From contig RAYQ01000020.1 in NCBI GenBank assembly GCA_003612395.1, positions 1-64,000 on the forward strand: a DNA stretch of 64,000 nucleotides, in the 5' to 3' direction. Positions 1-8,572 of the stretch are shown one piece after another. The stretch is from Parablautia intestinalis. GTDB lineage: Bacteria > Bacillota > Clostridia > Lachnospirales > Lachnospiraceae. Positions within the stretch are counted from its first letter, which is position 1. Each line of letters starts with the position of its first letter. The notes under the pieces were generated by a model that was not told the DNA's origin, did no database searches, and worked only from the letters and a program-made list of their open reading frames with translations. Both the position numbers and the translations under genes were made by a program.

Positions 1-182
1 TTGTGGTTTTGTTGACTTAATGATACCATATCCCAAACCTTGACTCCATGTTTTCTGGAGTTTTCGGACAGTCTGCATTTTCTATTGTTATAAAACTGTA
101 TCCCTTTGTCAATTCCCACAGCGGTAATCATAATCGCCACCATGGAAATTACCATGAGTAAAAATTTATTAATCTTTTCCAT
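1..182 (-). CDS. Hypothetical membrane-anchored protein, C-terminus cut by window edge
   Basis: An open frame reads leftward from ATG at 180-182 to the window edge, about 60 residues. The N-terminus MEKINKFLLMVISMVAIMIT is a positively charged start followed by a hydrophobic stretch, so it is probably an inner-membrane anchor or uncleaved signal, and a basic, polar region follows. An AGG six bases upstream is the only ribosome-binding signal. An in-frame ATG at 219-221 would add 13 residues but has no visible binding site. I do not recognise the family. It lies downstream of rlmB on the same strand and may be the next gene in that run. Confidence 0.55.
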   Translation of the reverse strand, partial: MEKINKFLLMVISMVAIMITAVGIDKGIQFYNNRKCRLSENSRKHGVKVWDMVSLSQQNH

Positions 183-225
183 ATTAAACCTGACTAAAAT
201 CTTTTTTACAGTAATCCCCATGCAT

Positions 226-284
226 ATCGCAAGCCTGCTTGCGATACTGCTTAAATAGAAAGTTGAAAAATCTTTGATTTTTCA
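226..284 (-). other. Two adjacent hairpins at the rlmB 3' end
   Basis: A 9-bp inverted repeat with a 2-base loop lies at 226-245 (ATCGCAAGC/GCTTGCGAT). A second, with 9-bp arms and a 3-base loop, lies at 264-284 (TGAAAAATC/GATTTTTCA) and overlaps the rlmB stop codon at 282-284. Neither has a long U-tract on the minus strand, so they are weak terminator or RNA-processing candidates between rlmB and the next gene. Confidence 0.4.
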
Positions 285-1049
285 GCCTAATCTTTGTCTG
301 AGAATCTCATAAGCCATCACCCCTGCCGCTACAGAGGCATTCAGGGAATCAATGTCTCCCTTCATGGGAATGGCGGCCACCATATCACACTTTTCCTTTA
401 CCAGCCGGCCTACTCCTTCCCCTTCACTGCCAATCACCAGTCCAATGGGGCCTTTCAAATTTAAATCGTACATTCTGGTTCCGTCCATATCAGCGCACAC
501 AAACCAAAGTCCCTTCTCCTTCAATTCGTCAATGGTTTTCGCCAGGTTGGTAACTCTGGCAACCGGTGTATAATTTAAAGCTCCTGCTGAAGTTCTTGCC
601 ACCACAGCGGTAAGTCCCACCGCACGGTTTTTGGGTATCACAACCCCATGGGCCCCTGCTAAATTAGCCGTTCTTATGATTGCACCTAAATTGTGGGGAT
701 CCGCAATACTATCCAGCAGAATCAAAAAGGGCGGCTCGTCCTTTTCCTTTGCTCTCCTTAGAATATCCTCAAGCTCCGTATACCCATATGCCGCGGCGCT
801 GGCAATTACCCCCTGGTGCTTTCCCGTTTCTGACATCTGGTCCAGCCGTTCCTTTGTCACATATTTTATGGGAACATCCTGCTTTCTTGCCTCCCGTTTG
901 ATGGTCATAACGGGACCGTCCTGGCAGCCGTCCAATATATAAACCCTGTCAATGCTCCTTCCGGCGCGAAACGCTTCCGTAACGGCATTTCTGCCTTCTA
1001 TGGTAAACTCCTCTGCTACTCTCCCTGTTTCCTGCTTTTTATCTTCCAC
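282..1049 (-). CDS. rlmB: 23S rRNA (guanosine-2'-O-)-methyltransferase RlmB / TrmH family
   Basis: A 255-residue SPOUT methyltransferase predicted to 2'-O-methylate 23S rRNA with S-adenosylmethionine. The N-terminal substrate-binding part begins with EGRNAVTEAF (about residue 18). The catalytic part has the family motifs: motif 1 DSIADPHNLGAIIRTA (about 112-127), the central IGLVIGSEGEGVG (about 201-213) and the C-terminal IPMKGDIDSLNASVAAGVM (about 225-243). These form the knotted cofactor site. Length is normal. It is 106 bp downstream of mini-RNase III on the same strand, a common clostridial arrangement linking rRNA processing and modification. RlmB and closely related TrmH-like paralogues cannot be separated by eye. 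Confidence 0.9.
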   Translation of the reverse strand: MEDKKQETGRVAEEFTIEGRNAVTEAFRAGRSIDRVYILDGCQDGPVMTIKREARKQDVPIKYVTKERLDQMSETGKHQGVIASAAAYGYTELEDILRRAKEKDEPPFLILLDSIADPHNLGAIIRTANLAGAHGVVIPKNRAVGLTAVVARTSAGALNYTPVARVTNLAKTIDELKEKGLWFVCADMDGTRMYDLNLKGPIGLVIGSEGEGVGRLVKEKCDMVAAIPMKGDIDSLNASVAAGVMAYEILRQRLG

Positions 1050-1155
1050 TTATTTTTCCCTTCCATTCACACTAACTCCCATCTGCCCGCTTCAGCGGGC
1101 GCATAAATCAGGATGTGTGAAATTTTAATTCCCTGCTTCCAACAGCCTGTAAAGT

Positions 1156-1599
1156 TTACTCAGGCACCTGATTAATCTTATGTAAACCAATTTGAACCAG
1201 CTCCAAAGCTCTGTCCATCTGATCCGTCAAATAAAGATAACCCACCAGCGCTTCTAACCCCGTAGCTTTTTTGTACTCTGTTCTGGTAGCATTTTTTGCC
1301 ATAGTATAAGGCTTTGCATTTTTTCCTCTTTTATACACAGCAAACTCCTCCGGCGTAAATTCTTCCATGAGGGCATCCGCCATAACTGCCTGGGCCGGTG
1401 CTTTTACATATTGAATGGCCCTGTTATGCAGTCTGTTAGCCGAAGTATTTCCTCTTTGCACCACCGCTGTCCGAAAAATCAAATCGTAAACCGCGTCTCC
1501 GATATATGCAAGCGTAAGAGGTGAATATGTCCTGATATCCACCTCTTTTAATCCAAAGCTCTTTTTTATTAACGACAACAAACTTATGCTTTCTTCCAT
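1156..1599 (-). CDS. mrnC: Mini-ribonuclease III
   Basis: A 147-residue RNase III-like protein with no double-stranded RNA-binding domain, as expected for mini-III, which matures 23S rRNA ends in Firmicutes. The signature [14 protein letters not shown] (about residues 29-42) carries the Asp of the RNase III fold, and the downstream [21 protein letters not shown] (about 104-124) holds the metal-binding Glu. The start ATG at 1599 overlaps the end of cysS by 16 bases, so the two are probably translationally coupled. GAAGGTG upstream is a plausible ribosome-binding site. Confidence 0.92.
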   Translation of the reverse strand: MEESISLLSLIKKSFGLKEVDIRTYSPLTLAYIGDAVYDLIFRTAVVQRGNTSANRLHNRAIQYVKAPAQAVMADALMEEFTPEEFAVYKRGKNAKPYTMAKNATRTEYKKATGLEALVGYLYLTDQMDRALELVQIGLHKINQVPE

Positions 1600-2993
1600 T
1601 TAACACCTTCTCGGGTATCCTCCAAAATAATACCCTTGCTTAAAAGCTCACTTCTGATTTCATCCGCACGCTTAAAATCTTTTGCTTTTCTTGCCGCCTG
1701 GCGTTCTTCTATCAGGGCTTCTATATCCTCCGCCAGCATTTCCTGCTTTTTCTCTACAATAAGTCCGCATATATCAGAGAGCATCACAATCTCATCCTTA
1801 AGCACCTTAAGGAATTCCCGGCCTGCCCCTTCGTTTGCATGAGTATTTGCAAATTTAACCAGTTCGAAAATAGCGGCAATTGCATCTGCCGTATTAAAGT
1901 CGTCATCCATTGCCTCGTCAAATTTGGTGATGTAGCCCTCTGCTTCCTTTGCCAGTTTTCTTTCTTCTTCGCTCATTGTATCAGATACTGCATTTTCAAG
2001 CAAATAATTTAAGTTGCTTACACTGGTCACAATTCTGTCATAACCGTTTTGTGCTGCCTCCATAAGCTCGGCGCTGAAGTTTAAAGGACTTCTGTAATGA
2101 GCGGAAAGCATGAAAAAGCGCAGCACCTGCAAATCATATTTCTCACTGATATCCCGCACGGTAAAGAAATTTCCTAAAGATTTAGACATCTTTTTATTAT
2201 CAATATTTAAAAAGCCGTTGTGCATCCAGTATTTTGAAAAAGGCTTTCCATTGGCGGCTTCTGACTGGGCAATTTCATTTTCATGGTGGGGAAAAATAAG
2301 ATCCTCTCCCCCAGCATGAATATCAATCTCATCTCCCAGATATTTCTTGCTCATCACAGAGCATTCAATATGCCAGCCGGGACGTCCCTTGCACCAGGGG
2401 GACTCCCAGTAAGGCTCTCCTTCCTTCTTAGGTTTCCAAAGGACAAAATCAAGGGGATCCTCTTTCTGATCCTCTCCTGTAACCAGCAAAGAACGGTTTC
2501 CTCCCTGCAGGTCATCCAGATTCTTGTGAGAGAGCTTGCCATATTCTTTAAATTTTCTGGTTCTGAAATAAACGGTTCCATCCTCAGCCGCATAAGCATA
2601 GCCCTTTTCCATCAGCGTGCTTATCATATCCAGCATACCGGCAATTTCCTCAGTTGCCTTTGGATGAGTGGTAGCCGGCTTTACGTTCATGGCCTGCATA
2701 TCCTTTTTGCACTCCGCAATATAGCGCTCGGAAATAACAGAGGCATCTACCCCTTCCTCAATTGCCTTTTTGATAATCTTATCATCCACATCCGTAAAGT
2801 TTGACACAAAGTTTACCTCATATCCTCTGTGCTCCATATATCTTCTCGCCGTGTCAAATACAATCATGGGACGGGCATTTCCGATATGAATCAGATTGTA
2901 TACGGTAGGACCGCACACGTACATTTTTACCTTTCCCTCCTCTAAGGGCTCAAATTCTTCTTTCCGTTTGGTCAGTGTGTTGTAAATTTTCAT
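1584..2993 (-). CDS. cysS: Cysteinyl-tRNA synthetase
   Basis: A class I aminoacyl-tRNA synthetase of 469 residues that charges tRNA-Cys. Visible signatures are the zinc/cysteine site [16 protein letters not shown] with the HIGN motif, a second zinc-ligand region [13 protein letters not shown], the [15 protein letters not shown] block, and KMSKS near residue 268. I chose the ATG at 2993 (MKIYNTL) because GAGG lies six bases upstream. An upstream in-frame start would add 12 residues. It follows cysE by about 70 bp and both sit behind the cysteine T-box, so the synthetase and the cysteine biosynthetic gene probably respond together to uncharged tRNA-Cys. Confidence 0.95.
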   Translation of the reverse strand: MKIYNTLTKRKEEFEPLEEGKVKMYVCGPTVYNLIHIGNARPMIVFDTARRYMEHRGYEVNFVSNFTDVDDKIIKKAIEEGVDASVISERYIAECKKDMQAMNVKPATTHPKATEEIAGMLDMISTLMEKGYAYAAEDGTVYFRTRKFKEYGKLSHKNLDDLQGGNRSLLVTGEDQKEDPLDFVLWKPKKEGEPYWESPWCKGRPGWHIECSVMSKKYLGDEIDIHAGGEDLIFPHHENEIAQSEAANGKPFSKYWMHNGFLNIDNKKMSKSLGNFFTVRDISEKYDLQVLRFFMLSAHYRSPLNFSAELMEAAQNGYDRIVTSVSNLNYLLENAVSDTMSEEERKLAKEAEGYITKFDEAMDDDFNTADAIAAIFELVKFANTHANEGAGREFLKVLKDEIVMLSDICGLIVEKKQEMLAEDIEALIEERQAARKAKDFKRADEIRSELLSKGIILEDTREGVKWKKA

Positions 2994-3062
2994 TCTCATC
3001 CTCATTTCTGCCAGGTGAACAAAGTTCACCTTTGCTTTATTTGTGCAAAGCCATATATGGCT

Positions 3063-3776
3063 TTATGGGCCGCCGCCTGCGCCTGCGGCAATTTCCCGCA
3101 GCTCCTTTTGTCCCTGCTTCTTTAGCGCTTTAAGCTCCCTCTCTAAGTCAATCATCCGGTTGGTGAGCTCTGCATTTGCACGATGTAAATTGCCCAAATC
3201 CTCCTTGACCGGGTCCGGCAGGTTCACCTGATCAAGCTCATCCTGGGGGAGCGCGTGGTTATCCCGCTTTACTACCCTCCCGGGCACACCTACCACCGTT
3301 GAATTAGGCGGCACTTCCTCGAGCACAACGCTTCCTGCCCCTATTTTGGAATTGTCCCCTATGGTAAAAGAGCCTAACACCTTAGCGCCGGCGCTGATCA
3401 TCACATTATTCCCAACAGTTGGGTGACGTTTCCCCTGTTCCTTGCCGGTTCCCCCTAAAGTCACGCCCTGATACAGAGTCACATTATCGCCTATAATAGT
3501 GGTCTCCCCAATAATAACACCATTTCCATGATCAATAAAGAACCCTTTTCCAATTTGTGCGCCGGGATGAATTTCAATTCCGGTTTTGCGCACTCCCCTC
3601 TGGGAAATCCATCTCGCCAGAAAATAATGCTTTTTCAGGTACAGCCTATGGGCAACCCGGTAATGCAGCATCACCTTGAAGCCGGGGTAAAGAAATACCT
3701 CCATAGCGGAATGAACAGCCGGATCGCGCTCTCTGATCACTGCAATTTCTTCCTTTATTCTTTTAACCAATCCCAC
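3063..3776 (-). CDS. cysE: Serine O-acetyltransferase
   Basis: A 237-residue enzyme that acetylates serine with acetyl-CoA, the committed step of cysteine synthesis. The N-terminal helical part ([20 protein letters not shown]) is followed by a left-handed beta-helix of hexapeptide repeats (about 65-165) containing [22 protein letters not shown], with the His and Asp expected in the active site, and [14 protein letters not shown] charged, probably coiled C-terminal tail ([25 protein letters not shown]) extends beyond the helix, with a glycine-rich end. The start is GTG at 3776 with GGAG nine bases upstream. It is the first gene after the T-box. Confidence 0.93.
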   Translation of the reverse strand: MGLVKRIKEEIAVIRERDPAVHSAMEVFLYPGFKVMLHYRVAHRLYLKKHYFLARWISQRGVRKTGIEIHPGAQIGKGFFIDHGNGVIIGETTIIGDNVTLYQGVTLGGTGKEQGKRHPTVGNNVMISAGAKVLGSFTIGDNSKIGAGSVVLEEVPPNSTVVGVPGRVVKRDNHALPQDELDQVNLPDPVKEDLGNLHRANAELTNRMIDLERELKALKKQGQKELREIAAGAGGGP

Positions 3777-3993
3777 CTAAATTACTCCTTTATTCCGAAT
3801 TCCGGGGCATTCTTTGCCTGCAGGTACCGCATCCTTGAAATTTCTCTTTAAAATTCTAAGGATATTTTTTCGAAAGTGCATGTCAAAAATCGAAGATGCA
3901 GCGGGCTGTACTGAGGATTTTGGGCACGTACTGCTAAGAAACAGACCAGCATATTTACACAGGAGGTTTGCGCACGCAGTACCGGCTTATTGT

Positions 3994-4275
3994 AAAAAAA
4001 ATAACCTCCTCTGCAAGAGACGAAGTTATCCGCGGTTCCACTCTATTTAGAGATACTTCCCGTATCTCCACTCATTGCACGTAACGTGTGAATACGTGTT
4101 CTGCTACTAAGGATTTTGCAATCACTTTTGTTCCCAGAACCTGCTCCCGGATGCACTTCCATTACCCTCTCTGCAGGAATGCTTTCAGCTCATAACATTC
4201 CCTCTCTGTGCAGACGGCATGCTTTTACGCACAGATTAATGTACTCTCTCCGTTCCTGGCATTTGTTGCTTTACT
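3994..4275 (-). ncRNA. T-box riboswitch, cysteine-type, upstream of cysE-cysS
   Basis: On the minus strand the conserved T-box AGAGTGGAACCGCG lies at 4044-4031. It is followed at once by an intrinsic terminator: GATAACTTC (4030-4022) pairs with GAGGTTAT (4008-4001), then a run of U (4000-3993). Upstream, between about 4275 and 4080, are stem I-like elements: AGAGAGTACA, an AGAGAGGGAAUG distal region, and GGAAGUGCAUCC, where UGC could be the cysteine specifier codon. The downstream genes cysE and cysS fit a tRNA-Cys sensor. About 217 nt of leader remains between the terminator and cysE and contains an inverted repeat (GGTACTGC/GCAGTAC). Confidence 0.9.
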
Positions 4276-4314
4276 TTCCTGCACTGATTAGCCGGAAATT
4301 CTTTTTACAATATC

Positions 4315-4343
4315 AGCATATTCAAAACTTCTGATTTTGTCAA
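4315..4343 (-). promoter_or_regulatory. Sigma-A promoter of the cysE-cysS T-box transcript
   Basis: On the minus strand TTGACA (4343-4338) and TATGCT (4320-4315) are separated by exactly 17 bp. The predicted transcription start lies just before the T-box stem I. Confidence 0.75.
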
Positions 4344-4471
4344 CCGGAATTTTGAATATCCTGCCCGCAGGTTATATTTGAACCAAAAACAAATCACGAC
4401 AAAATCAGTTGAAATATACTTCCGAAAATGGCAATCTGTTTTTGCATGATTCATCATGCAGGAAAGTGCCT

Positions 4472-4615
4472 ATGACAGCTTTTGAGATTATCTCTATTTT
4501 CATTGGAATATTAACTTTGTTAATAATCTTTGGAAGCCTGATTATTGCGTTTCTCTCTTTTCTCGCCAAAAGGGAAATAGAAATAAAAAGCCTATTCTGT
4601 CGGCAAACGGGATAG
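4472..4615 (+). CDS. Putative holin-like toxin (small hydrophobic peptide)
   Basis: A 47-residue peptide beginning MTAFEIISIFIGILTLLIIF. It has one long hydrophobic segment (about residues 4-32), then SFLAKREIEIKSLFC. The opening M-T-x-F-E, the single membrane span and the charged tail match the short putative holin-like toxin family that is common near mobile elements in Firmicutes. AGGAAAG lies six bases upstream of the ATG, and a terminator-like hairpin follows at 4650. An ATG at 4409 would give a longer N-terminus without hydrophobic logic. Such peptides are often paired with an antisense RNA antitoxin, but I did not identify one. Family recognition is by eye. Confidence 0.6.
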   Translation: MTAFEIISIFIGILTLLIIFGSLIIAFLSFLAKREIEIKSLFCRQTG

Positions 4616-4649
4616 GCAGTGTCTATCAGGACATTTAACATCAACCGGG

Positions 4650-4684
4650 GCATCCACTTTGGAGCGGATGCTTTCCTTTCTTTT
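4650..4684 (+). terminator. Terminator-like hairpin after the holin-like ORF
   Basis: GCATCC (4650-4655) pairs with GGATGC (4666-4671), followed by the pyrimidine-rich TTTCCTTTCTTTT. It also overlaps the 3' end of the convergent LysR gene. Confidence 0.5.
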
Positions 4685-4687
4685 ACT

Positions 4688-5602
4688 TTAATACAATCCG
4701 TTATATTTGGGCAGCGGATAATCCATATCATAATTTCGGCACAAATCAATAAAGGCTTTCGCTGATGAAGTAAGAAATTTTTCTTTATGATAGACGATAT
4801 GGAACTTTCGTTTGAAACTAAGTCCTTTTACACGGACAGCAACAACAAGGCCACGTTCTATTGGCCCGATTACCATACGATGTGGCAATACGGCAATTCC
4901 AAGCCCATTGATAACGGCATTTACTAAAGCTGTAGTACTCATGGCTTCCCAGACAGGGGAAACAGAAAATCCCGCAGCTTCAACTACCCTTTCAAAGGTT
5001 TCGCGTGTGCCGCTTCCATGCTCACGAAGAAGAAAATTTTGTTGGCGAAATTCTTCAACAGAAAGCAACTGTCCCGGATAGAAGCCACTATTTGCAGGGC
5101 AGATAACAGTCAGACTGTCTTCCATATATTCCTCTGAAACAAAAGTCGGTGTATGGGAAATACCCTCAATCAGTATAAAATCCAGTTCATTGTTCCATAT
5201 TTTCTGTTCTAACTGTTCTGATGGACTGATAGTTACTTTTACCTCTGTACCAGGATAACGATTATAAAATGCTTTCACATAGTAGGGAAGAAACTGTGAA
5301 CCAATAGTTATGCTTGCCCCGATTCTTATCACGCCAAAAGAATCCCAGTCTTTCATTCCTTTTTCCATATCGTCAAACATAGAGACGATATGGACAGAAT
5401 ACTCACAAAACCGTTGCCCTGCTTCTGTGATTTTAAGCCTTTTTCCGATTCTGTCAAATAAAGCTACGCCATAATACTGCTCTAATTCCTTGATGGCAAG
5501 ACTTACTGCGGGCTGTGTCATGTGGAGTTCTTCGGCAGCCTTTGTTGTATTGAAATTATTTTTGCAAACCAATAAAAATATTTTTAAGTGCCGTATTGTC
5601 AT
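4688..5602 (-). CDS. LysR-family transcriptional regulator (divergent to chrA pair)
   Basis: A 304-residue LysR protein. The N-terminal winged helix MTIRHLKIFLLVCKNNFNTT continues with AAEELHMTQPAVSLAIKELE (about residues 21-40), the classic recognition helix. The effector domain follows (about 90-290), including GVIRIGASITIGSQFLPYYV. It is transcribed away from the two chromate transporter genes across a 107-bp gap, the usual geometry for a LysR regulator of its neighbour. The effector domain resembles the CysL/CbbR-like group, which includes sulfur and anion regulators. The link to anion transport is inference. Confidence 0.85.
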   Translation of the reverse strand: MTIRHLKIFLLVCKNNFNTTKAAEELHMTQPAVSLAIKELEQYYGVALFDRIGKRLKITEAGQRFCEYSVHIVSMFDDMEKGMKDWDSFGVIRIGASITIGSQFLPYYVKAFYNRYPGTEVKVTISPSEQLEQKIWNNELDFILIEGISHTPTFVSEEYMEDSLTVICPANSGFYPGQLLSVEEFRQQNFLLREHGSGTRETFERVVEAAGFSVSPVWEAMSTTALVNAVINGLGIAVLPHRMVIGPIERGLVVAVRVKGLSFKRKFHIVYHKEKFLTSSAKAFIDLCRNYDMDYPLPKYNGLY

Positions 5603-5640
5603 ATTTTATCCCACCCTTATATGAATTCACTTATTATATA

Positions 5641-5685
5641 GATAAAATTATATTATTTCCTTTATCAAAAAGCAAGTGTTATACT
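5641..5685 (+). promoter_or_regulatory. Candidate LysR site and -10 box upstream of chrA
   Basis: An inverted repeat GATAAA (5641-5646) N14 TTTATC (5661-5666) lies in the divergent gap. TATACT (5680-5685) is a good -10, but no clear -35 stands at the right distance, which fits an activator-dependent promoter. The assignment is by geometry only. Confidence 0.4.
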
Positions 5686-5709
5686 TATGTGCATAAGGAG
5701 GGAAGCACA

Positions 5710-6273
5710 TTGAAACAAAATACATTTACAAAGCTATTTTTATCTACTTTTCAGTTAAGTGCCTGTACGTTCGGTGGTGGATTTGTAATTATACCTTTAA
5801 TGCAGAAAAAATTTGTTGATGAGCTACATTGGATAGAAGAACAGGAAATGATGGACTTGACAGCAATCGCACAATCTTCACCCGGTGCAATCGCTGTCAA
5901 TGCGTCTATTCTTGTAGGGTATCATGTAGCAGGGGTATTTGGGGCTTTGATTACGGTATTGGGAACGGTGCTGCCGCCACTCATCATCATCTCTATAATT
6001 TCTTTTTTCTATACTGCATTTCGTGATAATGTAATTGTCAACATGGCTATGACAGGTATGCTTGCAGGAGTAGCTGCTGTAATTTGTGATGTGGTAATCA
6101 CAATGGGAAAAAGCATTTTCCAAAAAAAACGGGTTCTGCCGATTATTGTTTTGTTTGCATCTTTTGTTGCTGTCCGTTTCATGAAAGTCAACATTATACT
6201 GATTATTTTAATCTGTGCCATAATCGGTGCAATTGATACTTTGTATCTTGGCAGGAAAGGGAGGCAGGCATGA
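5710..6273 (+). CDS. chrA: Chromate transporter, first half-size subunit
   Basis: A 187-residue membrane protein of the CHR family in its short, single-domain form. The signature FGGGFVIIPLMQKKFVDELHW near the N-terminus and LTAIAQSSPGAIAVNASILVG (about 50-70) match the ChrA motif with the conserved proline-glycine. About five to six hydrophobic segments follow. The start is TTG at 5710 with AAGGAGGG upstream, and a longer upstream reading lacks such a site. It overlaps the second subunit by four bases (ATGA), so a heterodimer is expected. Short-chain CHR pairs export chromate in Bacillus. The natural substrate here could be sulfate or another anion. Confidence 0.85.
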   Translation: MKQNTFTKLFLSTFQLSACTFGGGFVIIPLMQKKFVDELHWIEEQEMMDLTAIAQSSPGAIAVNASILVGYHVAGVFGALITVLGTVLPPLIIISIISFFYTAFRDNVIVNMAMTGMLAGVAAVICDVVITMGKSIFQKKRVLPIIVLFASFVAVRFMKVNIILIILICAIIGAIDTLYLGRKGRQA

Positions 6274-6833
6274 TTTATTTGGAGCTGCTGTGGAGTTTTT
6301 TTCAAATTGGGTTGTTTAGTATAGGCGGTGGTTATGCTGCCATGCCGCTGATTCAAAATCAAGTTGTTGATGCTCATCCGTGGTTGACTATGACCCAATT
6401 TGCAGATATTATGACGATTGCGGAAATGACACCGGGGCCGATTGCCATCAATTCAGCAACCTTTGTAGGGATTCAGGTTGCAGGAATTCCGGGAGCAATT
6501 ATTGCCACCATAGGCTGTATTCTCCCCTCTTGTGTGATTGTAATAACACTTGCCTATATTTATTACCGTTTTCGTGGATTGAAAATGGTACAGGGGGTGC
6601 TTGCAGGTCTTCGCCCTGCTGTTGTAGCCATGATTGCATCTGCTGGCATTACCTTAGTAATCATGGCTTTTTACGGAGAAAGAACCCTGCCGGTTGATTT
6701 GGGTGTAATCAACATAATTTCCGTAATGATTTTTGCCGCTGGCTTTTTAGTTTTGAGGAAATGGAAAGTAAATCCAATTTATGTCATGTTGGGGGCAGGT
6801 GCAGCCGGAGTATTGCTGTATTCCATTGTTTGA
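6270..6833 (+). CDS. chrA: Chromate transporter, second half-size subunit
   Basis: A 187-residue paralogue of the preceding gene with the same plan: FSIGGGYAAMPLIQNQVVDA at about residues 14-33, MTIAEMTPGPIAINSATFVG at about 50-69, then several membrane spans ending in a short C-terminus. Its start codon overlaps the stop of the first subunit, which indicates translational coupling and a two-protein transporter. The membrane arrangement of such pairs is usually antiparallel, but I did not compute topology. Confidence 0.85.
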   Translation: MIYLELLWSFFQIGLFSIGGGYAAMPLIQNQVVDAHPWLTMTQFADIMTIAEMTPGPIAINSATFVGIQVAGIPGAIIATIGCILPSCVIVITLAYIYYRFRGLKMVQGVLAGLRPAVVAMIASAGITLVIMAFYGERTLPVDLGVINIISVMIFAAGFLVLRKWKVNPIYVMLGAGAAGVLLYSIV

Positions 6834-6849
6834 TACGAGGAGGTATAAC

Positions 6850-7374
6850 ATGAAATACATAATGAGAGCAGGAACTTTATACTTCAATGATATAGTATCA
6901 GCACGAATAAAAGGTGCTTTTATAGGTTCGGAAAAAAAGATATATTCTGCAAATGATTCAATACTTATGTACACGGATATAGCAAACTTAGAGGTTCCAC
7001 CAAATGCAGCGGGGAATGTCCGTTATCGTCAATATATCTTATTTGACGGTAGCGGTAATAAATGTGCAGTCGCAAATCCAGACTATGCAAAGGGTGATGA
7101 CCCAACTGTAGTTGGCTGGCCATTATGCCGTATGCCGAGAGTAGACCATGCAAAGGTTGTATACGATAAAAACGAATATCTGCTGGTAATGCAGAATGAC
7201 CAAAATTATTTATTATCTGATAAATATAGCAAAGCAGTTATTCAAATTTTCCACCGGGGATTAGTCGGCGGCTGGGATATAGAAGTTATGAATGATTTTG
7301 CTCCAGAAATAATATGCGGTATTTTTGTTTTCTGCAAGTACATTGAGCAGGAAAATGAATTTTCGATAGTATAA
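6850..7374 (+). CDS. Tubby C-terminal/LURP-one-like domain protein
   Basis: A 174-residue soluble protein with no signal peptide. Beta-rich segments (YILFDGSGNKCAVANPDYAK, then VVGWPLCRMPRVDHAKVVYD and YLLVMQNDQNYLLSDKYSKA) resemble the tubby C-terminal-like fold annotated in many Lachnospiraceae proteins. A hydrophobic C-terminal stretch (FAPEIICGIFVFCKYIEQE) is typical of that group. It starts 16 bp after the second chromate subunit with GAGGAGG upstream and runs into lgt, so it is likely in the same transcript. The biochemical role is unknown and the family assignment is by pattern. Confidence 0.6.
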   Translation: MKYIMRAGTLYFNDIVSARIKGAFIGSEKKIYSANDSILMYTDIANLEVPPNAAGNVRYRQYILFDGSGNKCAVANPDYAKGDDPTVVGWPLCRMPRVDHAKVVYDKNEYLLVMQNDQNYLLSDKYSKAVIQIFHRGLVGGWDIEVMNDFAPEIICGIFVFCKYIEQENEFSIV

Positions 7375-7388
7375 AAGAGGTGATATAG

Positions 7389-8168
7389 TTGCAGCGATAC
7401 ATGATAGAAAACCTATTTGGAATAGAGGGCTGGAATATTGCATGGTATGGTGTGATTATTGGAATAGGAATATTTCTTGGCCTTGCATTAGCGGCATATC
7501 GGACAAAAAAATATAATGAAAAGCCGGAAATAATTTATGAATTTATATTGATTGCCTTGCCAGTTTCCATTATCTGTGCTCGTGCATACTATGTGATTTT
7601 TGAGTGGGAAAAATACGCAGATAACCCAATCAAGATTTTTGCGATTTGGGAGGGAGGACTGGCGATTTATGGCGGTGTTCTGGGTGGGCTGTTGACTGCA
7701 ATTATATTTTGTAACCTCAAACACTTTCCCCTGCTTAATTTTTTAGATTTGATAATTCCAAGTTTAGTGCTTGGTCAGATGATAGGCCGGTGGGGAAATT
7801 TTACGAATCAAGAAGCATTTGGAAATATTGTTACGGATTCTGCCAAGCAGTTTTTCCCTTATGCAGTATTTGTTGAGGAATTTGGGGAATGGCATCAGGC
7901 TACATTCTTTTATGAAAGTATGTGGAATCTATGCTTACTAATAATTATGCTTATTGTAAGCAGAAAACCGCATAAGAGAGGATTGCTGCTATGCCTGTAT
8001 TTTATAGGCTATGGTTTAGGACGCTTTTTGATTGAGGGCTTACGAACAGATAGTCTGTATATATTTCCGGGATTGAGGGTATCGCAGATACTATCTTTGA
8101 TATTGATGGTTGTTGGTTTTATATTGTGGTACTTCAAAATACAAAAAGAAGAATTACAAGATAAGTAA
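7389..8168 (+). CDS. lgt: Prolipoprotein diacylglyceryl transferase
   Basis: A 259-residue polytopic membrane enzyme that transfers diacylglycerol from phosphatidylglycerol to the lipobox cysteine of prolipoproteins. The Lgt signature is readable as GRWGNFTNQEAFG (about residues 133-145), along with WEGGLAIYGGVLGG (about 87-100), EFGEWHQATFFYESMWNL with the expected His and Glu, and GRFLIEGLRTDSL near the C-terminus. The start is TTG at 7389 after AGAGGTGA, and an ATG four codons later is possible. Sitting in an accessory cluster with a transporter, it is probably a second Lgt copy. The window cannot show whether another exists elsewhere. Confidence 0.9.
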   Translation: MQRYMIENLFGIEGWNIAWYGVIIGIGIFLGLALAAYRTKKYNEKPEIIYEFILIALPVSIICARAYYVIFEWEKYADNPIKIFAIWEGGLAIYGGVLGGLLTAIIFCNLKHFPLLNFLDLIIPSLVLGQMIGRWGNFTNQEAFGNIVTDSAKQFFPYAVFVEEFGEWHQATFFYESMWNLCLLIIMLIVSRKPHKRGLLLCLYFIGYGLGRFLIEGLRTDSLYIFPGLRVSQILSLILMVVGFILWYFKIQKEELQDK

Positions 8169-8179
8169 AATAGCAATTA

Positions 8180-8572
8180 GTGCTGCAGACCGTCATACGC
8201 TATGCAGCTATCAACGCATGGCGTGACAGGATCAGGCGGCGGCAAAGGGAAATATCTTTTGAATACCTCACGGAAGAAAAGTTTTACCCATTCAGTACGT
8301 CAGATAAATATTTTATAGCCCCTTACAAGCAATACCCCGTCACGATATGCGGTCAGACAATCATACTCACCAACGGAGAACTTGTCGCCGCCCTGTTCTC
8401 TCTGCCGGAGAAAAAAAGGGAAATCATTTACCTTTACTTTTTCGGTCATTACACACAGCAGGAAATCGGGGAAATGTACGGACGCTGCCGGAGCACAGCG
8501 TGGCATCACATACACAGTGCCTTACAAATGCTGCATGAAGAAATGAAGGTGCTTTTACATGAGGATTCATAA
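8180..8572 (+). CDS. Mobile-element RNA polymerase sigma-like factor, probably 5'-truncated
   Basis: A 130-residue protein resembling the sigma-70-like factors of clostridial conjugative transposons. A basic segment INAWRDRIRRRQREISFEYL is followed by a region-4-like helix-turn-helix: LFSLPEKKREIIYLYFFGHY (about 74-93) and TQQEIGEMYGRCRSTAWHHI (about 94-113). Family members usually have about 15 more N-terminal residues than are open here, and the start (GTG 8180) has no good ribosome-binding site only 12 bp after lgt. The 5' end was probably lost when the fragment joined lgt. Confidence 0.6.
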   Translation: MLQTVIRYAAINAWRDRIRRRQREISFEYLTEEKFYPFSTSDKYFIAPYKQYPVTICGQTIILTNGELVAALFSLPEKKREIIYLYFFGHYTQQEIGEMYGRCRSTAWHHIHSALQMLHEEMKVLLHEDS

